20,089 nt of DNA from UBA4416 sp043719555 (GTDB lineage Bacteria; Bacteroidota; Bacteroidia; B-17B0; Aurantibacillaceae), in the NCBI GenBank assembly GCA_043719555.1, contig JAYSTR010000184.1, positions 1 through 20,089 on the forward strand, given 5' to 3'. Position 1 is the first letter of the stretch. Each line of letters begins with the position of its first letter. Both the position numbers and the translations under genes were made by a program. Under the pieces are notes generated by a model. It was given only the letters and a program-made list of their open reading frames with translations, ran no database searches and was not told the DNA's origin. This document shows, piece by piece, positions 7,285-17,217 of the stretch.

Positions 7285-9879
7285 TTATTTATTTCTAAAT
7301 ACAATTACTTTATCAAATACATCTACTACAATTTCTTTGGCTTTATCTATTTTATCGGCTAACAATTGTTTAGATAGTTCATTTAAAATTTGTTTTTGTA
7401 ATACACGTTTCACAGGTCTTGCGCCATAGTGCGGGTCGTAACCTAATTGCGCTAACCAATCAATAGCCTCCTCAGTAACTGATAAAGCAATGTGTTGTTC
7501 CGCTAATCTATTTACAATTTGTTGGAACTGAATTTTCACAATATTATTTACATCATCTCTGTTTAAGGGTTCAAACATAATCACTTCATCAATTCTATTT
7601 AAAAACTCTGGACGAATAGTTTTTTTTAATAATTCAAATACTTCTGATTTTGTTTTTGCTAATACTGCATCTTTATTAAATTCAGTTAAGTCATCAAAAT
7701 TTTCTTGTATTAAATGCGAACCAATATTAGAAGTCATTATCACAATCGTATTTTTAAAATTTACGGTTCTGCCTTTGTTGTCCGTTAAGCGGCCATCATC
7801 TAGCACTTGCAATAAAATATTAAAAACATCCGGATGCGCTTTTTCAATCTCATCTAATAAAATAACCGAATATGGTCTGCGTCTTACCGCTTCTGTTAAT
7901 TGTCCACCTTCATCAAAACCAACATACCCCGGAGGCGCACCAATTAAGCGACTTACGGAATGGCGTTCTTGATATTCACTCATATCAATACGTGTCATCG
8001 CATTTTCGTTATTAAATAAATAATCGGCTAAGGCTTTGGCTAATTCGGTTTTACCAACACCCGTTGTTCCTAAAAAGATAAAAGAGCCAATAGGTTTTTT
8101 TGCATCTTGTAAACCAGCTCGGCTACGACGCACTGCATCAGCAATACTTTCAATGGCTTGGTGCTGACCAACCACACGTTTATGTAACTCTTCTTCTAAA
8201 TGCAATAATTTTTCGCGCTCACTTTGTAACATACGCGATACAGGAATTCCTGTCCACGCCGCAATCACATCGGCTATGTCTTCGCTATCAACTTCTTCTT
8301 TTACTAATTGCGATCCGTTTGCTTTTGCTTCACTCAGTTTTGATTCTAATTCAAATAACAACGCTTCTGATTGTTGAATTTTGCCATAACGTATTTCGGC
8401 TACTTTACCAAAATCGCCTTGTTTCTCGTAGTTTGAGGCCTGATGTTTTAAATCTTCGATTTCTAATTTTACTTTTTGTACACCTTCAATGGCTTCTTTT
8501 TCGCTTTGCCATTTTGCTTTTAAAGAGATGCGTTTATCATTTAAATCAGCTAACTCTTTATTAAGAATATCAACCTTTGCGGTTTCATTTTCACGCTTCA
8601 TTGCTTCACGTTCAATTTCGAGTTGCATAATTTTTCGCTCTAATTCATCTAATTCTATTGGCATAGAGTTAATTTGCATACGTAATTTACTTGCAGCTTC
8701 ATCCATTAAGTCAATAGCTTTGTCTGGTAAAAAACGATCGCTAATATAACGTTGCGATAATTCCACAGCAGCAATAATGGCTTCATCTTTAATACGAACT
8801 TTGTGATGTGTTTCATATTTTTCTTTAATACCACGTAAAATAGAAATCGCATCCTCTTCACTAGGTTCATCTACCATTACCTTTTGGAATCGGCGTTCCA
8901 GAGCTTTATCTTTTTCGAAATATTTTTGATATTCATTTAAAGTTGTTGCACCAATGGCTCTTAACTCACCACGCGCTAACGCGGGTTTTAAAATATTGGC
9001 AGCATCCATAGCACCATCGCCACCTCCTGCACCAACCAAGGTATGTATCTCATCAATAAATAATACGATGTCGCCATCGCTGCTAATCACTTCTTTAACT
9101 ACAGCTTTTAAACGCTCCTCAAATTCGCCTTTATATTTCGCACCTGCAATTAAAGCACCCATATCTAAGGAGTACACTTGTTTTGATTTTAAATTTTCGG
9201 GTACATCACCATTTATAATACGATGCGCTAAACCCTCTGCTATGGCTGTTTTACCAACACCTGGCTCGCCCACTAAAATAGGATTGTTTTTGGTACGACG
9301 TGATAATATTTGTAACACTCTACGTATCTCTTCATCACGGCCAATTACTGGGTCCAACTTTCCATTACGTGCTTGTGTGTTTAAGTTAATGGCATATTTA
9401 TTTAAAGAGTTGTAAGTTTCTTCTGCCGACTGACTTGTGACATTAGAACCTTTACGAAGCTCAAGAATAGCTGCTTTTAATTCTTTTTCTTTAATACCAT
9501 TATCTTTTAAAAGTTGAGATACTGCATCGCCACTTGCTAAAATACCTAATAGTAAATGTTCGATAGAAACGTATTCATCTTTAAATTCTTTTAAATAATT
9601 GGTTGCTTTTGCAACAGTTTGATTTGCATTATTAGATAGGTAGGGTTGCCCTCCGCTTACTTTAGGATAAGAGTTAACGATGGCGTCTACTGTTTTTGAA
9701 AAGACAGATTGATTAACGCCTAATTTTTTTAAGATAAAAGGAGTGACGTTTTCATCCACTTCTAAAATGGCTTTTAAAATGTGACCATTTTCGATAGCTT
9801 GATTACCATTGATGGTTGCAATTTGCATAGCTTGTTGTATAGCCTCTTGCGATTTAATAGTGAAGTTATTTAAGTTCAT
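7285..9879 (-). CDS. clpB: ATP-dependent disaggregase ClpB (Hsp100)
   Basis: The 864-residue length matches full ClpB. An N-terminal Clp-N repeat domain (about 1-145) is followed by the first AAA+ module with Walker A GEPGVGKT (204-211), pore motif GAKYKGEFEER (246-256), Walker B VLFIDE (272-277) and Arg fingers R329/R330. The coiled-coil middle domain covers roughly 410-530, which separates ClpB from ClpA and ClpC. The second AAA+ module has Walker A GTTGVGKT (604-611), pore loop GYVG (651-654), Walker B VILLDE (672-677) and sensor-2 GARPVKR near the C terminus. ClpB works with DnaK/DnaJ to pull proteins out of aggregates in the cytoplasm. The gene stands alone. I found no CIRCE or HAIR operator in its 259-base upstream gap, so the heat-shock control used is not visible. 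Confidence 0.98.
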   Translation of the reverse strand: MNLNNFTIKSQEAIQQAMQIATINGNQAIENGHILKAILEVDENVTPFILKKLGVNQSVFSKTVDAIVNSYPKVSGGQPYLSNNANQTVAKATNYLKEFKDEYVSIEHLLLGILASGDAVSQLLKDNGIKEKELKAAILELRKGSNVTSQSAEETYNSLNKYAINLNTQARNGKLDPVIGRDEEIRRVLQILSRRTKNNPILVGEPGVGKTAIAEGLAHRIINGDVPENLKSKQVYSLDMGALIAGAKYKGEFEERLKAVVKEVISSDGDIVLFIDEIHTLVGAGGGDGAMDAANILKPALARGELRAIGATTLNEYQKYFEKDKALERRFQKVMVDEPSEEDAISILRGIKEKYETHHKVRIKDEAIIAAVELSQRYISDRFLPDKAIDLMDEAASKLRMQINSMPIELDELERKIMQLEIEREAMKRENETAKVDILNKELADLNDKRISLKAKWQSEKEAIEGVQKVKLEIEDLKHQASNYEKQGDFGKVAEIRYGKIQQSEALLFELESKLSEAKANGSQLVKEEVDSEDIADVIAAWTGIPVSRMLQSEREKLLHLEEELHKRVVGQHQAIESIADAVRRSRAGLQDAKKPIGSFIFLGTTGVGKTELAKALADYLFNNENAMTRIDMSEYQERHSVSRLIGAPPGYVGFDEGGQLTEAVRRRPYSVILLDEIEKAHPDVFNILLQVLDDGRLTDNKGRTVNFKNTIVIMTSNIGSHLIQENFDDLTEFNKDAVLAKTKSEVFELLKKTIRPEFLNRIDEVIMFEPLNRDDVNNIVKIQFQQIVNRLAEQHIALSVTEEAIDWLAQLGYDPHYGARPVKRVLQKQILNELSKQLLADKIDKAKEIVVDVFDKVIVFRNK

Positions 9880-10063
9880 AATAGTTAATGTTTTTTAGTT
9901 TTTTAGAAATAATTTGTTTAACCATGAATATTGTTTTATTGAATTCTAAAAACTTTATTCGAACAACTCTCCTCAAATGATATTCCATTTAAAATTAACT
10001 GAAATTTCGTCGGTAAAAAAGGATATTATACGACTAATTGGCTGATATTACTCATATTTTATG

Positions 10064-10127
10064 ACGAATAGACTTGAATGAATTTTTAAAATATTCGTAA
10101 AAAAACTGTAAATTGTCATTCGTAAAA
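10064..10127. repeat. Three ATTCGT/ACGAAT units in the clpB-ydcF divergent gap
   Basis: ATTCGTAAAA occurs twice as a perfect 10-bp direct repeat (10093-10102 and 10118-10127, start-to-start 25 bp). ACGAATA (10064-10070) is an inverted copy of TATTCGT (10092-10098). They lie in the 259-base gap between clpB (-) and the DUF218 gene (+), close to the latter's start. They may be protein-binding sites. No other clear structure was seen in this gap. Confidence 0.35.
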
Positions 10128-10138
10128 TTTATTAAGCA

Positions 10139-10906
10139 TTGTTTTTCTTTTTATCTAAAATATTAGCATTTATTATTGCACCTTATACCTGGATATTTTT
10201 CGGGTTATTTTTTCTATTAAAAAAAGTATGGTATACATCTTTTAAAAAGTATGTGATTGCATTATCTGTTTTCACATACATCATTTCAAATTCTTTTTTA
10301 GTTGATGAAGTAGTGTGCGCTTGGGAATATGTGGATGATGATATTTATTTGAAAAAATCTAAATACGATATGGCTGTTGTATTAGGCGGAATGGGCCGAA
10401 TAGATGAACGCCAAAATCGTTTTGATTTTGGTTACTCGGGCGATCGTTTGTTTCAAACATTAGAAATGTATTATAAAGGCAGAGTTAATAAATTATTAAT
10501 TACAGGTGGTTCGGGTAGTATTAGTAAACCGAATCAGCGCGAAGCTATTTATGTTAAAAAATATTTATTAAACATTGGCATACCTGATAGTAATGTTGTT
10601 ATCGAAAATGACTCAAAAAATACTTACGAAAATGCCGTCTTTACAAAACGTATTTTAGATAGCTTACAGTTTAAGGGTTCAATCTTGCTCGTAACATCGT
10701 CGTTTCATATGCGTCGGTCCTTAGCTGTTTTCGAAAAAGCAGGTTATAAAAACATCACACCTTTTATTACCAATAAAATTACTGGAGTACGTAAATTTGA
10801 AATTGATTATTGTTTTATTCCTAACATAGATGCGCTGTTATCATTGAATTTAATTGTACACGAAATGTTTGGATACGTGATGTATAAGCTCCAAGGATAT
10901 ATTTAA
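10139..10906 (+). CDS. YdcF/ElyC-type DUF218 membrane protein
   Basis: This 255-residue protein has two N-terminal membrane segments (about 5-27 and 37-55) followed by a DUF218 domain. Domain landmarks are VVLGGMG (80-86), SGDR (100-103), LLITGGSGS (119-127), ENDSKNTYENA (156-166) and TSSFHMRRS (186-194). Relatives such as ElyC and SanA act at the cell envelope and are linked to peptidoglycan or lipid-carrier metabolism in Enterobacteria, although a biochemical activity is not firmly established. The start is TTG at 10139, because a stop codon lies just two codons upstream in frame and no ATG precedes the first membrane helix. It may be co-expressed with the macroglobulin gene 68 bases downstream, as no terminator is visible between them. 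Confidence 0.82.
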   Translation: MFFFLSKILAFIIAPYTWIFFGLFFLLKKVWYTSFKKYVIALSVFTYIISNSFLVDEVVCAWEYVDDDIYLKKSKYDMAVVLGGMGRIDERQNRFDFGYSGDRLFQTLEMYYKGRVNKLLITGGSGSISKPNQREAIYVKKYLLNIGIPDSNVVIENDSKNTYENAVFTKRILDSLQFKGSILLVTSSFHMRRSLAVFEKAGYKNITPFITNKITGVRKFEIDYCFIPNIDALLSLNLIVHEMFGYVMYKLQGYI

Positions 10907-10974
10907 TTAAAAATATTACTAAAATTTTATGGAATAATCGTTCCGTTTGCATCTTAGTATTAAAATGCCACATT

Positions 10975-13900
10975 ATGAAAACTAAAAAAATTATAACACT
11001 AGCAATGATGCTTTGTGCTTCTATTGTTATTGCCCTGAGTGTATTTACAACTACTTTTACCAAACAAACATCAGCCTTGCTTAGTTTTGGCAAAAATGAT
11101 AACTATGAAAAGTTATGGAAGCGTGTAGATAGTTGTCAGGAAAAGGGGCTAACAGAAAGCGCCATAAAGGTTGTGAATGTTATTTACTTAAAAGCCAAAA
11201 CTGAAAACAATGCACCGCAATTTGTAAAAGCTATTTTGCATCGTATGAAGTTTGAAAGTTATAAAGAAGAGTTCTCACTAGAGAAATCTATTTTTAAACT
11301 ACAAGATGAAGTGAAGGTAGCGAAGTTTCCTATTAAGCCAGTTTTACAAAATATTTTAGCAGATGCATTTTGGCAGTACTATCAAAATAATCGTTGGAAA
11401 TTTCATAATAGAAGTACCACTGTTAATTTTAAAAATGATGATATACAAACTTGGGATTTAAAAACCCTTACCAATGCCGTTATAGTTAACTACAAAGCTT
11501 CGTTAAAAAGTGCAGATAGTTTAAAGCGTACAAAATTAAATATATACGATGATATTCTGTACAAAGGAACAACTGAATGTCGCGAATGGCGCCCAACTTT
11601 ATATGATTTTTTAGCGCATCGCTCCCTCGATTTTTTTATGAATACCGAAGCGGATGTTTCAAGAGCGGCTAATCAATTTAATTTAAATGATGAAAATTAT
11701 TTAAAACCTTATATAGATTTTGTGTCTTTAAAAATTCAAGAGCCAACTGATAGTTTAGAAAATAAGTACTACGCACTGATGCTATTAAAGGACTTAACAA
11801 AGTTTCACATCAATGATATTAAACCCGATGCATTAATAGATGTAGAATTACAGCGGTTGGATTACGTGTGCAGAAATTCGCAACATCCTAAAAAAGACAC
11901 GATTTATTTTAACTCTTTAAAAGCATTGCAAAATAAATTTTCGACTAATAGCCGTGTTACCGAAATTGATACACGTATCGCTAATTGGTATTTACAACAA
12001 GCCAATAACTTTAATCCTTTAAAAGATGACGCACATAAATGGCATAAAAAAATTGCTAAAGAAATTTGCGAAAATGCTATTAAAAAGTTTCCAAATTCGT
12101 ATGGCGCAAAAGAGTGTAAAAACCTTCTTCAATCTATAATAAACAAAAATTGTAATTTAACTATAGAGGAAGTTAATGAGCCAAATAAGCCGTTTAGAGC
12201 GCTTGTTACTTCAGCTAACATTAATAAACTTTATTTTAAAATCCTAAAAACAACAGCGCAGGATTTACGAACACTATTTAGAAAACATTACGAAAAAAAA
12301 TTATTTGAAAAACTTAATTCTCTACCAGTTGTAAAAACGTTTAATCAAGAACTTATTGATGATGGCGATTTTAATAGCCACAATACAGAAATTAAATTAC
12401 CTGAGTTAGAAGAAGGTTATTACATTGTATTGTATTCGTTAACCAATGATTTTAAGTATACTGATAACATTAATGCTTATGCAACCTGTGTTGTTTCTAA
12501 TATTGCCTCTATAGAGCGTCGCAATGCAGATGGCTCTTATGATATTTACACGATGCATCGCCAAACTGGAGATGTGTTACCAAATGTAGCGGCTCAAATT
12601 TGGTTTGATAATTACGATTATAATGAACGTGAACAAAAATTAACCAAAGGAGAAACTTTAAAAACGGACTCTAAAGGATTTTTGCATTTAAAAAATGATT
12701 TGATTAGCAATCGTCAGTTTTATATAGAGTACATTAATGGCAATGATACGTATTATAACAATCAAGGGTTTTATACCTATAAGCCGAACAATACTGATTA
12801 CACACAAATTCGCTCGTTTATTTATACGGATAGAGCAATATACAGACCTGGTCAAACAGTTTATTTTAAATCAATTGTTTTGCAAAGCACTAATAACGAA
12901 AAACACGAATTAAAAATTAATTATCCAATTACAGTTACTTTTTATGATGTCAACTATCAAAAAATAAAAGACATTAGTTTAACAACGAATGAATTTGGAA
13001 CAGTGAGTGGTTCATTTACTGCGCCACAAGGCGGATTATTAGGGCAAATGCAAATAACGGATGGCCACGGTAGTGCTTATGTATCAGTTGAAGAATATAA
13101 GCGTCCGAAATTTGAAACAGAATTTAATATTGTAAAAGGAAGTTATAAATTAAACGATGAAGTTACTGTTACTGGTTTTGCTAAAGCGTATGCAGGTAAT
13201 TTTATTGATGGAGCAAAAGTAAATTATCATGTGGTACGTACAACGAATTACCCTTACTGGTATTGGTGGTATCGCCCTTATAATTCAACTAATGCTGAAG
13301 TAGAAATTACCAGTGGTGAAACCGTTAGTAATGATACAGGAACGTATGTGATTAAATTTAAAGCATTGCCAAATGAGGCAGATAATAAAGCGAGTTATGC
13401 AACCTACAATTACAGAGTAATGGCTGATGTGGTTGATATAAATGGAGAGACGCATAGTACGGAAACAAATGTAATGATTGGCTATCAGGCCATAACATTA
13501 ACAATTAATAATGATGAAATTACAGATGTTGTTAAATCAAAACCTATAAAAATTTCAACTACTAATTTAAATGGAGCACCCGAAGCTACTAAAGGTACTT
13601 TTGCTATTTATAAATTAAAGCAACTACAAAAAGTTTTTCGTAGTAGATTATGGTCTCAGGCAGACAGACACGCTTTAACAAAAGAGGATTACTATAAAAC
13701 TTTCCCGAATGATTTGTATGCAGATGAAGCCAATAAATACACATGGGAACGAGAAAATATGGTTGTTGATAAAACCTTTGATACTGGAGCTAAAACAGAA
13801 TACGATTTAAATATCGAATTAAAAAACTTAAACCCAGGAGTGTATGTGATTGAAGCCATCTGTAAAGATAAATTTGGCGAAGAAGTTAAAGCCCTTAATT

Positions 13901-16900
13901 ATATTACCCTTATAAATAGCACAACTAATACTTTACCTGAATTAAAACCAGATTGGTTTTATTGTCCAGTTACTAAAGTCGAACCAAATGATAAAGTTCA
14001 ATTTGCATTAGGATCGGGTTATGGTGCAGTTAATTATTTATCGGAAGTTGAACATCAAGGTAAAATCACATCCTCTAAACAATTAACTACTTCTATGAAA
14101 TTAAACGACGTGTTGGTTGAGGAATTGCACCGTGGTAATTTTACACTCCATCAATCATTTATGAAGTATAATCGTTTTTATACTCATAACACCACCATTA
14201 ATGTTCCTTATACGAATAAAGAGTTGGATATAAACTTTGAAACTTTCCGTAATAAATTATTACCAGGTCAGGCTGAAGAATGGAAATTGATTTTAAAAGA
14301 TAAAAAAGGAGAGAAGGCTGCTGCTGAAATGGTTGCGAGTATGTACGATGCCTCGTTAGATGCATTTAAAAGCAACGATTGGTTTTTTAATATTTACAAT
14401 AGTTATTATTCTCAACTGAATTGGTTATCATCTAATGGTCGTGCTGCCAATTCTACTGAGTACAATACCTTTAAACAATCCTACGAAAGTATGCCTGTTC
14501 GTAGTTACGATCAATTAAATTATTTTGGATTAGAGTTTTATCAATATCAGTATAATTATAGAGGAGGGGATGGAGACGCTGTTGCATTAGATGAAGTTCA
14601 AATGGTCACTTCTGGTTCTACAATTACAAGAGAGGAATCTGAAAATAAGCCTAAAACAAAATCAGCTGCACCAGCAATGATGTCTATGAATAAAAACGCT
14701 GATGCAACAACCGTAAATTTTACTCCACCAGTAATTAAGAATGATGAATTGGAGTCAAATGCACCTATGGCAGGAAAAAAAGAGACTTCGAGTGGCTCAG
14801 CCTCCAGTAATTTAAATAATATTAAAGCACGAAGTAATTTTAATGAAACTGCTTTTTTCTTCCCTCAACTACAAACCAATGCTAATGGTGAAATAGCGAT
14901 TAAATTTACTGTTCCCGAAAGTTTAACTAAATGGAAAGTAATGGGGTTTGCACATACCAAAGATTTAAAATATGCACAGTTTCAAAAGGAAGTTATTACC
15001 CAAAAAGATTTAATGGTGCAACCAAATGTTCCTCGCTTTTTAAGAGAAGGCGATAAATTAACGTTCATTACTAAAATTGTGAACTTATCAGATAAGGATT
15101 TAAGTGGCACTACTGAATTAAAATTTTATGATGCTTTAACGGAAAAAGACATTACATCCTTGTTAATTAATTCAAACGCTTTGCAAAATTTCTCTGTAAA
15201 AAAAGGTTTAAGTTCACCGATAGAGTGGAGTTTGTCCGTGCCAGAAAGTTATTCCGCTATAAAATACAAAGTAGTTGCAGCAGCTGGTAATTTTACAGAT
15301 GGCGAAGAACAAGCAATTCCTGTTTTAACTAATCGTATGTTGGTGACAGAGAGTTTACCAATGCCAATACGAAGTAATCAAACAAAAGAGTTTTCGTTTA
15401 CAAAATTTATTAATCAAAACAATCATTCAACGACGTTAAAAAATCATTCCTATACTTTAGAGTTTACTGCAAACCCAGCTTGGTATGCGGTGCAAGCATT
15501 GCCTTATTTAATGGAGTATCCTTATGAGTGTGCAGAGCAAACTTTTGCACGTTATTATGCGAATAGTTTAGCGAGTTATGTTGTAAACTCAAAACCAAAA
15601 ATCAAACAAATATTTGATGCTTGGAAAACATCTAGCCCTGATGCATTTTTATCTAATCTCGAAAAAAATCAGGAATTGAAATCGGCTATACTTGAAGAAA
15701 CGCCATGGGTTTTACAAGCAAAGAATGAAACTGAAAACAAAAAACGAGTTGCCTTATTGTTCGATTTAAATAAAATGAGTTACGAGCAATCTCAAGCATT
15801 TAAAAAATTGCTTCAAAAACAATCATCTAATGGTGGGTTTATGTGGTTTGATGGTATGCCTGATGATTGGTATATCACACAACACATTGTTACTGGTTTT
15901 GCTCACTTAGATAAGTTAGGTGTTATTAAAATGCAAGAAAACCCTGAGATTTGGAATATGTTAACGAAAGCGGTTAGCTATTGCGATAATCGTATGCGTG
16001 AAGAATATGAGCAAATGAAACGTTATAATAAAAATTGGAAAACCACAAATAACTTAAGTTATATGGCTATACAATATTTATATATGCGCAGTTATTTTCA
16101 TAATAAAATAGAATTATCAGGAAGTAATAAAGAGCATTTTGCATATTATAAAAAACAAGAACAAACATATTGGTTAAAAAACACAAGATATATGCAAGGT
16201 ATGATGGCTTTGAGTTTACATCGTTATCAGGACACAAAAACACCACAGGATATTTTAAAATCTCTGAAAGAAAATAGTATTAATAGCGAAGAAATGGGAA
16301 TGTACTGGAAAGAGAACTATGGTTATTATTGGTACGAAGCACCTATAGAAATGCAAGCCTTAATGATAGAAGCTTTTGATGAAATTAGTAACGACACGAA
16401 AGCAGTTGATGATTTAAAAACATGGTTAATAAAAAGTAAGCAAACGCAAAATTGGGCTACAACACGTTCTACTACTGATGCCGTGTATGCTTTATTATTA
16501 AAGGGTACTGATTGGTTAGCAACGGAACCAAATGTGGAAATTACTGTTGGTGATATAAAACTAAATCCTAAAACGGATAAAAGTTTGAATGCTGAACCAG
16601 GAACAGGGTACTTTAAAAAAGTGTGGCATAGTTTAGACATAAAACCTGCAACGATGGGTACTGTCAAAATTGAGAAAAAAGATGTAGGTGTAAGTTATGG
16701 CGCCATGTATTGGCAATATTTTGAACAGTTAGATAAGATTACGCCGCACGAAACTCCATTAAAAATAACTAAAAAGTTATTTGTTCAAAAAACTACATCA
16801 AGTGGTGTTGTGATTGAACCTGTATCCTCTGCAACAAAATTAAAATTAGGCGATAAAATTAAAGTTCGTATAGAGTTGCGTGTTGATAGAGATATGAGTT

Positions 16901-17178
16901 ATGTGCATTTAAAAGATATGCGAGCTTCTGGCTTTGAACCAACCAATGTGATAAGTCAATACAAATATCAGGATGGGTTAGGTTATTACGAAAGTACGCG
17001 CGATGCCTCTACAAACTTTTTTATGAGCTATTTAAATAAGGGTACTTACGTGTTTGAATATCCTTTAGTAGTAAATCATTATGGCGATTTTAGTAATGGT
17101 ATAACGACTATACAGTGTATGTATGCGCCTGAATTTACTAGCCATAGCGAGGGAATAAGGGTCAGCGTTAAAAAATAA
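10975..17178 (+). CDS. Giant thioester-containing bacterial alpha-2-macroglobulin
   Basis: This 2067-residue protein begins with a signal peptide or signal anchor (hydrophobic about 6-26). It has no clear lipobox despite a Cys at 14. A helical region of about 370 residues precedes the macroglobulin domains. The MG2-type motif DRAIYRPGQTVYFKSI starts near residue 618, and a Trp/Tyr-rich patch YPYWYWWYRP lies near 759-768. A low-complexity Ser/Ala/Lys/Met-rich stretch (about 1205-1285) just before NFNETAFFFPQLQ sits where the protease bait region is expected. The thioester motif PYECAEQ (C1519, Q1522) is intact. Family members trap proteases covalently after bait cleavage and protect the periplasm. 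It is longer than Enterobacterial forms (about 1530-1650) because of the N-terminal helical region, a layout I recall from Bacteroidota. No pbpC neighbour is present, unlike the E. coli yfhM locus. Confidence 0.93.
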   Translation: MKTKKIITLAMMLCASIVIALSVFTTTFTKQTSALLSFGKNDNYEKLWKRVDSCQEKGLTESAIKVVNVIYLKAKTENNAPQFVKAILHRMKFESYKEEFSLEKSIFKLQDEVKVAKFPIKPVLQNILADAFWQYYQNNRWKFHNRSTTVNFKNDDIQTWDLKTLTNAVIVNYKASLKSADSLKRTKLNIYDDILYKGTTECREWRPTLYDFLAHRSLDFFMNTEADVSRAANQFNLNDENYLKPYIDFVSLKIQEPTDSLENKYYALMLLKDLTKFHINDIKPDALIDVELQRLDYVCRNSQHPKKDTIYFNSLKALQNKFSTNSRVTEIDTRIANWYLQQANNFNPLKDDAHKWHKKIAKEICENAIKKFPNSYGAKECKNLLQSIINKNCNLTIEEVNEPNKPFRALVTSANINKLYFKILKTTAQDLRTLFRKHYEKKLFEKLNSLPVVKTFNQELIDDGDFNSHNTEIKLPELEEGYYIVLYSLTNDFKYTDNINAYATCVVSNIASIERRNADGSYDIYTMHRQTGDVLPNVAAQIWFDNYDYNEREQKLTKGETLKTDSKGFLHLKNDLISNRQFYIEYINGNDTYYNNQGFYTYKPNNTDYTQIRSFIYTDRAIYRPGQTVYFKSIVLQSTNNEKHELKINYPITVTFYDVNYQKIKDISLTTNEFGTVSGSFTAPQGGLLGQMQITDGHGSAYVSVEEYKRPKFETEFNIVKGSYKLNDEVTVTGFAKAYAGNFIDGAKVNYHVVRTTNYPYWYWWYRPYNSTNAEVEITSGETVSNDTGTYVIKFKALPNEADNKASYATYNYRVMADVVDINGETHSTETNVMIGYQAITLTINNDEITDVVKSKPIKISTTNLNGAPEATKGTFAIYKLKQLQKVFRSRLWSQADRHALTKEDYYKTFPNDLYADEANKYTWERENMVVDKTFDTGAKTEYDLNIELKNLNPGVYVIEAICKDKFGEEVKALNYITLINSTTNTLPELKPDWFYCPVTKVEPNDKVQFALGSGYGAVNYLSEVEHQGKITSSKQLTTSMKLNDVLVEELHRGNFTLHQSFMKYNRFYTHNTTINVPYTNKELDINFETFRNKLLPGQAEEWKLILKDKKGEKAAAEMVASMYDASLDAFKSNDWFFNIYNSYYSQLNWLSSNGRAANSTEYNTFKQSYESMPVRSYDQLNYFGLEFYQYQYNYRGGDGDAVALDEVQMVTSGSTITREESENKPKTKSAAPAMMSMNKNADATTVNFTPPVIKNDELESNAPMAGKKETSSGSASSNLNNIKARSNFNETAFFFPQLQTNANGEIAIKFTVPESLTKWKVMGFAHTKDLKYAQFQKEVITQKDLMVQPNVPRFLREGDKLTFITKIVNLSDKDLSGTTELKFYDALTEKDITSLLINSNALQNFSVKKGLSSPIEWSLSVPESYSAIKYKVVAAAGNFTDGEEQAIPVLTNRMLVTESLPMPIRSNQTKEFSFTKFINQNNHSTTLKNHSYTLEFTANPAWYAVQALPYLMEYPYECAEQTFARYYANSLASYVVNSKPKIKQIFDAWKTSSPDAFLSNLEKNQELKSAILEETPWVLQAKNETENKKRVALLFDLNKMSYEQSQAFKKLLQKQSSNGGFMWFDGMPDDWYITQHIVTGFAHLDKLGVIKMQENPEIWNMLTKAVSYCDNRMREEYEQMKRYNKNWKTTNNLSYMAIQYLYMRSYFHNKIELSGSNKEHFAYYKKQEQTYWLKNTRYMQGMMALSLHRYQDTKTPQDILKSLKENSINSEEMGMYWKENYGYYWYEAPIEMQALMIEAFDEISNDTKAVDDLKTWLIKSKQTQNWATTRSTTDAVYALLLKGTDWLATEPNVEITVGDIKLNPKTDKSLNAEPGTGYFKKVWHSLDIKPATMGTVKIEKKDVGVSYGAMYWQYFEQLDKITPHETPLKITKKLFVQKTTSSGVVIEPVSSATKLKLGDKIKVRIELRVDRDMSYVHLKDMRASGFEPTNVISQYKYQDGLGYYESTRDASTNFFMSYLNKGTYVFEYPLVVNHYGDFSNGITTIQCMYAPEFTSHSEGIRVSVKK

Positions 17179-17187
17179 TGACATTAG

Positions 17188-17217
17188 TTTAAGGGATAAT
17201 TTAATTTATCCCTTAAA
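17188..17217. terminator. Terminator overlapping the 3' end of the LytTR regulator gene
   Basis: TTTAAGGGATAA (17188-17199) and TTATCCCTTAAA (17206-17217) form a perfect 12-bp stem with a 6-nt loop. On the plus strand it is followed by TTTTTC, as expected for ending the macroglobulin transcript. One arm encodes the last three residues and stop codon of the convergent response regulator. On the minus strand no T-run follows. Confidence 0.8.

Noticed and set aside
8100..8564. Long plus-strand ORFs inside clpB (also 8954-9415, 8489-8749, 7775-7972)
   Set aside because: They are frame shadows of a complete, motif-perfect clpB, with no start context and no recognisable protein features.
9880..10138. 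Search for CIRCE or HAIR heat-shock operators upstream of clpB
   Set aside because: Neither TTAGCACTC-type nor CTTGAGT-type inverted repeats are present in the gap.
10975..11017. Lipoprotein signal (Cys14) in the macroglobulin
   Set aside because: The residues before the Cys (AMML) do not fit a lipobox, and the hydrophobic stretch continues past it.
16326..16667. 113-codon minus-strand ORF inside the macroglobulin gene
   Set aside because: It is antisense to well-conserved coding sequence and has no upstream signals; a shadow frame.
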